Origin: Nocardioides sp. zg-DK7169
Lineage (GTDB): Bacteria > Actinomycetota > Actinomycetes > Propionibacteriales > Nocardioidaceae
Direction of reading: 5' to 3'
NCBI RefSeq assembly: GCF_013155365.1
Contig: NZ_JABJRA010000002.1
Span: forward strand, 434,001 to 498,000
DNA length: 64,000 nt
The position numbers and the translations under genes are program-made. Below, one piece after another: positions 60,165-64,000 of this stretch; the stretch's first letter is position 1; every line of letters begins with the position of its first letter. The notes under the pieces are model-generated. The model ran no database searches. It was not told the origin of the DNA and saw only the letters and a program-made list of their open reading frames with translations.

Positions 60165-61355
60165 ATGAGCGCAGCACCTGTTCACCCGAGCCACCCCCAC
60201 GAAGGCGACCCGGTCTTCGACCTGCACGTCGGCGGCAAGATGGAGGTCGCCTGCACCGTGCCACTGGCCGGTCGCGACGACCTGTCCCTCGCCTACACGC
60301 CGGGTGTCGCACGCGTCTGCGAGGCGATCGCCGAGAACCCCGAGCTGACGCAGATCTACACCTGGGTCCCCAATACCGTCGCCGTCGTCACCGACGGCAC
60401 CGCCGTGCTCGGCCTGGGCGACATCGGCCCGGCCGCCGCGATGCCGGTGATGGAGGGCAAGGCCGTCCTGTTCAAGCAGTTCGGCGGCGTCGACGGCGTC
60501 CCGATCTGCCTGGACACCACCGACACCGACGAGATCGTCGAGACCGTGGTCCGCCTCGCACCGAGCTTCGGCGGCATCAACCTCGAGGACATCTCCGCGC
60601 CGCGCTGCTTCGAGATCGAGGACCGGCTCAAGGAGCGCCTCGACATCCCGGTCTTCCACGACGACCAGCACGGCACCGCCGTGGTGGCCCTCGCGGCCCT
60701 GGAGAACGCGCTGCGCCTGACCGGTCGCACCCACGCGAACACCCGCGTCGTGGTCGGCGGGGCCGGCGCCGCCGGCGTCGCGGTCACGAAGATCCTGCGC
60801 GAGGCGGGGATCGACGACATCGCCGTGGTCGACCGCCAGGGCGTCCTGCACTCCTCGCGCACCGACCTGACCCCGGTCAAGCGGGCGCTGGCCGAGCTCA
60901 CCGCCGACCGCACCGGGCGCACCGGCAAGCTCGCCGACGTGCTCGACGGCGCCGACGTCTACATCGGCGTCTCCGGCGGCACCGTGCCCGAGGAGCACGT
61001 CGCCACGATGGCCCCCGACGCGATCATCTTCGGTCTGGCCAACCCCACGCCCGAGGTGCACCCCGACATCGCGCACAAGTACGCCCGCGTGGTCGCCACC
61101 GGCCGCTCGGACTACCCGAACCAGATCAACAACGTGCTCGCGTTCCCCGGCATCTTCCGGGGCGCCTTCGACGTGCACGCCAGCGCGATCACCGAGGGCA
61201 TGAAGCTCGCCGCCGCCCAGGCGATCGCCGGGCTCGTGGGCGACGACCTGAGCGAGGACCTGATCATCCCCTCGCCGTTCGACCCCCGCGTCGGCCCGGC
61301 CGTGGCCGCCGCCGTCTCCGCGGCCGCTCGTCGCGACGGGGTCGCGCGCCGCTGA
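60165..61355 (+). CDS. NAD(P)-dependent malic enzyme
   Basis: A 396-residue short bacterial malic enzyme. YTPGVARVC and GLGDIGPAAAMPVMEGKAVLFKQFGGVDG bind malate and metal, PVFHDDQHGTAVV is the catalytic region, and VVGGAGAAGVAV is the nucleotide fold, with FGLANPTPE near the end. It converts malate to pyruvate and CO2. The start at 60165 is chosen from domain length; a GTG at 60033 with a better ribosome site would add 44 residues. Confidence 0.92.
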   Translation: MSAAPVHPSHPHEGDPVFDLHVGGKMEVACTVPLAGRDDLSLAYTPGVARVCEAIAENPELTQIYTWVPNTVAVVTDGTAVLGLGDIGPAAAMPVMEGKAVLFKQFGGVDGVPICLDTTDTDEIVETVVRLAPSFGGINLEDISAPRCFEIEDRLKERLDIPVFHDDQHGTAVVALAALENALRLTGRTHANTRVVVGGAGAAGVAVTKILREAGIDDIAVVDRQGVLHSSRTDLTPVKRALAELTADRTGRTGKLADVLDGADVYIGVSGGTVPEEHVATMAPDAIIFGLANPTPEVHPDIAHKYARVVATGRSDYPNQINNVLAFPGIFRGAFDVHASAITEGMKLAAAQAIAGLVGDDLSEDLIIPSPFDPRVGPAVAAAVSAAARRDGVARR

Positions 61356-61412
61356 TCGCCCCCGCGCGGCGACGCGCACCCCGGGCCGACGGCCCGCGCT
61401 GAACCCCCGCAC

Positions 61413-61446
61413 ATGGTGCCGACCCGGTCGCTAGGGTCGGCACCAT
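61413..61446 (+). promoter_or_regulatory. 13-bp perfect palindrome overlapping a start codon
   Basis: ATGGTGCCGACCC (61413-61425) and GGGTCGGCACCAT (61434-61446) are exact inverted copies around 8 nt. The second arm includes the first two bases of the next ATG (61445), and TAGGGT (61432-61437) is a likely -10 for a leaderless message. It may be an operator, or a terminator of the malic enzyme gene. Confidence 0.6.
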
Positions 61447-62413
61447 GTTTGCCGTCTACGCCGATGAGTTCTCCAGCGACGACCCGGTCTCGGTCCTGAA
61501 GGTGGGGGAGCGCCCCGACCCGGAGGTCCCTGACGGATGGGCCCGTGTCACCGTCAAGGCCGCCTCGCTGAACCACCACGACCTGTGGTCGCTGCGCGGG
61601 GTCGGGCTGCGCCAGGAGGCACTGCCGATGATCCTGGGCTGCGACGCCGCGGGGTACGACGAGGACGGCAACGAGGTCGTCGTGCACGCCGTGGTCAACG
61701 ACCCGGGCTGGACCGGCGACGACACCCTCGACCCGCGCCGCTCGATCCTGTCCGAGCGGCACCAGGGCACCTTCGCCGACACCGTGGTGGTGCCGCGCCG
61801 CAACATCGTGCGCAAGCCGGCCACCATGTCCTTCGAGGAGGCCGCGTGCCTGCCGACCGCGTGGCTCACCGCCTACCGGATGCTGTTCACCCAGGGCGGG
61901 CTCAAGGCCGGTGACACGGTGCTGGTCCAAGGTGCCGGCGGCGGCGTCGCCACCGCGCTGATCTCGCTGGCTCGCGCCGCCGGCCTGCGGGTGTTCGCCA
62001 CCAGCCGTGGCGAGGAGAAGCGTGCGCGTGCGCTCGAGCTCGGCGCCCACGAGGTGTTCGAGTCCGGTGCGCGCCTGCCGGTGAAGGTGGACGCGGTGAT
62101 GGAGACCGTCGGGCGGGCCACCTGGTCGCACTCGGTGCGCTCGCTGCGCCCCGGCGGCGCGATCGTCATCTCCGGCACCACCTCGGGCGCCCAGCTCGAC
62201 GACGCGGAGCTGACCCGGATCTTCTTCCTCCAGCTGCGGGTGGTCGGCTCGACCATGGGCACCCGTGAGGAGCTTGCCGCGCTGGTCAACCTCTGCGACG
62301 CCACCGGCGTGCGTCCCCTGATCGACCGGACGCTGCCGATGACCGAGGCGCGCGAGGGGTTCGCCGCGATGGCGGCAGGCGAGCTGTTCGGCAAGGTCGT
62401 GCTCACCCGATGA
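61445..62413 (+). CDS. zinc-type/quinone-like medium-chain dehydrogenase
   Basis: A 322-residue MDR protein with LNHHDLWSLRGVG, LGCDAAGYDEDGNEV, TAYRMLFTQGGLKAGDTVLVQGAGGGVATALI and a nucleotide site ending TSRGEEKRARALELGA. It lacks an obvious structural-zinc Cys cluster, so it is closer to quinone-oxidoreductase or enoyl-reductase types. The ATG lies inside an unusual palindrome. The stop overlaps the next SDR gene by 4 bp. Confidence 0.88.
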   Translation: MFAVYADEFSSDDPVSVLKVGERPDPEVPDGWARVTVKAASLNHHDLWSLRGVGLRQEALPMILGCDAAGYDEDGNEVVVHAVVNDPGWTGDDTLDPRRSILSERHQGTFADTVVVPRRNIVRKPATMSFEEAACLPTAWLTAYRMLFTQGGLKAGDTVLVQGAGGGVATALISLARAAGLRVFATSRGEEKRARALELGAHEVFESGARLPVKVDAVMETVGRATWSHSVRSLRPGGAIVISGTTSGAQLDDAELTRIFFLQLRVVGSTMGTREELAALVNLCDATGVRPLIDRTLPMTEAREGFAAMAAGELFGKVVLTR

Positions 62414-63093
62414 CCGCGCGCCACCTGGTGACCGGGGCCGGCTCCGGGATCGGCCGGCTCCTGGCCGAGCGGCTCGCGGAGCGCGGCGACGAGCTGGTGC
62501 TCGTGGCGCGCTCCGCCGAGCGGGCCGAGGACCTGCGCGCACTGGTGCCCCGCGCCGAGGTGCTGGTGGCGGACCTGGCCGACCCGGAGTCGGTCGAGGG
62601 GCTCGCCGCCGCGCTGCCGGAGCTGCTGGACTCGGTGGTCCACGCAGCGGGCGTGGTCGAGCTCGGCGAGGTCGGCGAGCTGACGGCCGGTGCCTGGCAG
62701 GAGACGCTCGCGGTCAACCTGGTCGCGCCGGCCGTCCTCACCCGGGTGGCGCTCCCGGCGCTGCGCAATGCCGCCGGCACGGTCGTCCTGGTCAACTCGG
62801 GCTCGGGACTGCGGGCCAACCCGCAGTGGGCGGCGTACTCGGCCTCGAAGCACGGGCTGCGTGCCCTCGCCGACGCACTGCGCGCCGAGGAGCAGGACCG
62901 CGGGGTCCGGGTCTCCTCGATCTACCCGGGGCGGGTGGCGACCGCGATGCAGGCGGAGGTGCATCGCCAGGAGGGCCGCGACTACGACCCGGGCGCTTGG
63001 ATCGACCCCGCCACGGTCGTGGACGCGATCGTGCACGTGCTCGACCTGCCCCCGGACGCCACCCTCACCGACCTCACGCTGCGCCCCCGCTGA
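62410..63093 (+). CDS. SDR family oxidoreductase
   Basis: A 227-residue short-chain dehydrogenase with VTGAGSGIGRLLAERLAERG, VHAAGVVELGE, Ser in LVNSGSG and Tyr-x3-Lys in YSASKHGLRAL, followed by SIYPGRVATAMQ. It is coupled to the dehydrogenase upstream by a 4-bp overlap, so the two may act on the same substrate, which is unknown. Confidence 0.88.
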   Translation: MTARHLVTGAGSGIGRLLAERLAERGDELVLVARSAERAEDLRALVPRAEVLVADLADPESVEGLAAALPELLDSVVHAAGVVELGEVGELTAGAWQETLAVNLVAPAVLTRVALPALRNAAGTVVLVNSGSGLRANPQWAAYSASKHGLRALADALRAEEQDRGVRVSSIYPGRVATAMQAEVHRQEGRDYDPGAWIDPATVVDAIVHVLDLPPDATLTDLTLRPR

Positions 63094-63104
63094 GGTCCGC
63101 CCCG

Positions 63105-63148
63105 CCACGAGCGCCGACTCGGCACGCCACAAGGGCCGACTCGGGTCA
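63105..63148. repeat. two tandem copies of the 22-bp repeat family
   Basis: CCACGAGCGCCGACTCGGCA at 63105 and CCACAAGGGCCGACTCGGGT at 63127, spaced exactly 22 bp. They lie between the converging SDR and TetR genes. The motif matches the complement of the units at 52735-52822. Confidence 0.8.
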
Positions 63149-63772
63149 GGTGGGGCGCCAGTGGAGGGCGCCGACGAGGACCATGCGGAGCTGGGCGCGG
63201 GCGGTCTCGACGACCCGGCGCTCGTCCTGGGGCGTGGCGGCGAGGAGGACCGCCTCGGCGGTGGCGACCATGGCGGAGACGATCAGCGAGGAGAGGATGC
63301 GCAGGTCCTCCGCGGACCAGCCGGCGGTGCCGGGGAGCCGGGCGACGTCGGCCGCCAGCTCCTGCTCGCACAGCGCGATCTCGCGGCGCACCGCCTCGCG
63401 CACGGCGGGCGGTCCGGCCGCCCGCTCGCGCGCGATGAACCGGAAGTGCGCGCGCTGCTGGTGGACGTGGTCCACCAGGATCCGCACCGAGTCGTCCACG
63501 ACCCCGACGTAGTCGCCGGCGCGGGCAGGCTCGGCATGGCGCACGTCGCGCAGCATCGCGCGCAGCGACACGAACGACTCGTCGACCAGCGCCAGTCCGA
63601 GCGTCTCGAGGGAGTCGAAGTGGCGGTAGAACGCCGTCGGCACCACGCCGACCTCTCTGGCGACCTGGCGCAGCGACAGCGCCACCAGGCTGCTGTCCTC
63701 GCTGAGCGCCAGGGCGGCGTCCAGGATGGCGCGCCGGGTGCGCTCCTTGCGCTCGACGCGGGTCTCGCTCAC
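63146..63772 (-). CDS. TetR-family regulator, FabR-like
   Basis: A 208-residue TetR protein whose N-terminal HTH (SLVALSLRQVAREVGVVPTAFYRHFDSLETLGLALVDES) strongly resembles FabR, the regulator of unsaturated fatty-acid synthesis. It diverges from a gene starting at 63924 that looks like a ferredoxin reductase of a fatty-acid desaturase system. This suggests control of membrane-lipid desaturation (inference). Confidence 0.87.
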   Translation of the reverse strand: MSETRVERKERTRRAILDAALALSEDSSLVALSLRQVAREVGVVPTAFYRHFDSLETLGLALVDESFVSLRAMLRDVRHAEPARAGDYVGVVDDSVRILVDHVHQQRAHFRFIARERAAGPPAVREAVRREIALCEQELAADVARLPGTAGWSAEDLRILSSLIVSAMVATAEAVLLAATPQDERRVVETARAQLRMVLVGALHWRPT

Positions 63773-63890
63773 CCGGCGATGCTAGTCGGCGCCCGGTCTC
63801 GGCCGGAGGCGCACCCGCGCCCGCGACGTGGCCCGGGTCACACCGAGGAGGCCTTGACCGCAGTGCCCGACGTTTCGCAGGGTATTGGGA

Positions 63891-63902
63891 GAACACTTGT
63901 TC
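63891..63902. promoter_or_regulatory. palindrome between the FabR-like and reductase genes
   Basis: GAACACTTGTTC has 5-bp inverted arms (GAACA/TGTTC) and lies 22 bp before the ATG at 63924. It is a candidate operator for the divergent FabR-like protein. It also fits a LexA core (GAAC-N4-GTTC) but lacks the flanking TC/GA. Confidence 0.5.
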
Positions 63903-63923
63903 ACTCACTCGGGGGGAGTCGGC

Positions 63924-64000
63924 ATGAGCCTGACCCAGGACCTCGGCGGACGGATCCTCCGCTCCCGCGCCCTGGCGGCGCTGGCCTCGCCGCACGGCGT
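63924..64000 (+). CDS. probable ferredoxin reductase (3' truncated by window end)
   Basis: An ATG behind GGGGGGAG opens a frame that runs off the window after 25 codons: MSLTQDLGGRILRSRALAAL, then ASPHGV. This N-terminus is typical of the oxidoreductases (Rv3230c type) that feed electrons to DesA3-like acyl desaturases in actinobacteria. The divergent FabR-like regulator supports this. The call rests on little sequence. Confidence 0.5.
   Translation, partial: MSLTQDLGGRILRSRALAALASPHG

Overview
The window is high-GC DNA (many GTG starts, Shine-Dalgarno-less starts with a close -10 element) from a free-living actinobacterium. The gene set fits a Nocardioides-like member of the Nocardioidaceae: mycofactocin cluster, SigR/RsrA, WhiB1, nickel superoxide dismutase, RsbW/SigF and a LexA-boxed DUF222/HNH gene. 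The genus is an inference. No insertion sequence, prophage, CRISPR array or integrase was seen.

1-31.7 kb is a catabolic island. It opens with the end of a branched-chain-amino-acid-type ABC importer (livG, livF) coupled to a flavin-split-barrel protein, an acyl-CoA ligase and a crotonase. A promoter then drives a MenB/BadI-like (possibly ring-cleaving) crotonase, a second ligase and a CitE-like lyase. After a GNAT protein, a broken DUF427 gene and a glutamine amidotransferase-like protein comes a minus-strand operon: NDMA-type alcohol dehydrogenase, two NTF2/SnoaL-like proteins and aldehyde dehydrogenase. It sits beside the mycofactocin genes mftR / mftA-B-C-D-E-SDR-F. Next come an esterase diverging from a Baeyer-Villiger-type monooxygenase with an EthD-like partner, a thiolase-SDR-crotonase operon diverging from two acyl-CoA dehydrogenases, an SDR and an amidohydrolase, then a FadR-like regulator and a CaiB-type CoA transferase. 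Read together (inference), ketone is converted to ester, then alcohol and acid, then acyl-CoA, which is degraded by beta-oxidation. The alcohol step would pass electrons to mycofactocin.

32-45 kb: initiator tRNA-Met with a strong terminator, then mixed chromosomal genes: hemerythrin-like protein, B3/B4 tRNA-editing-like protein, a lipoprotein sulfatase, a remarkable 945-residue SRPBCC-thiolase-crotonase fusion, chorismate mutase, a secreted HELFH metallopeptidase, DUF445, S4, FKBP, signal peptidase I, CBS and histidinol-phosphatase.

45-64 kb is a conserved actinobacterial neighbourhood resembling M. tuberculosis Rv3219-Rv3230: rsgA, aroA, SRAP, sigR, rsrA, a 24-residue bL37 gene, pdtaS and whiB1. 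SigF/RsbW, sodN/sodX, malic enzyme, two oxidoreductases and a FabR-like TetR regulator follow, the last diverging from the start of a probable ferredoxin reductase. Additions here include a LexA-boxed DUF222/HNH gene, a GrpB remnant and a 22-bp intergenic repeat family found at three loci.
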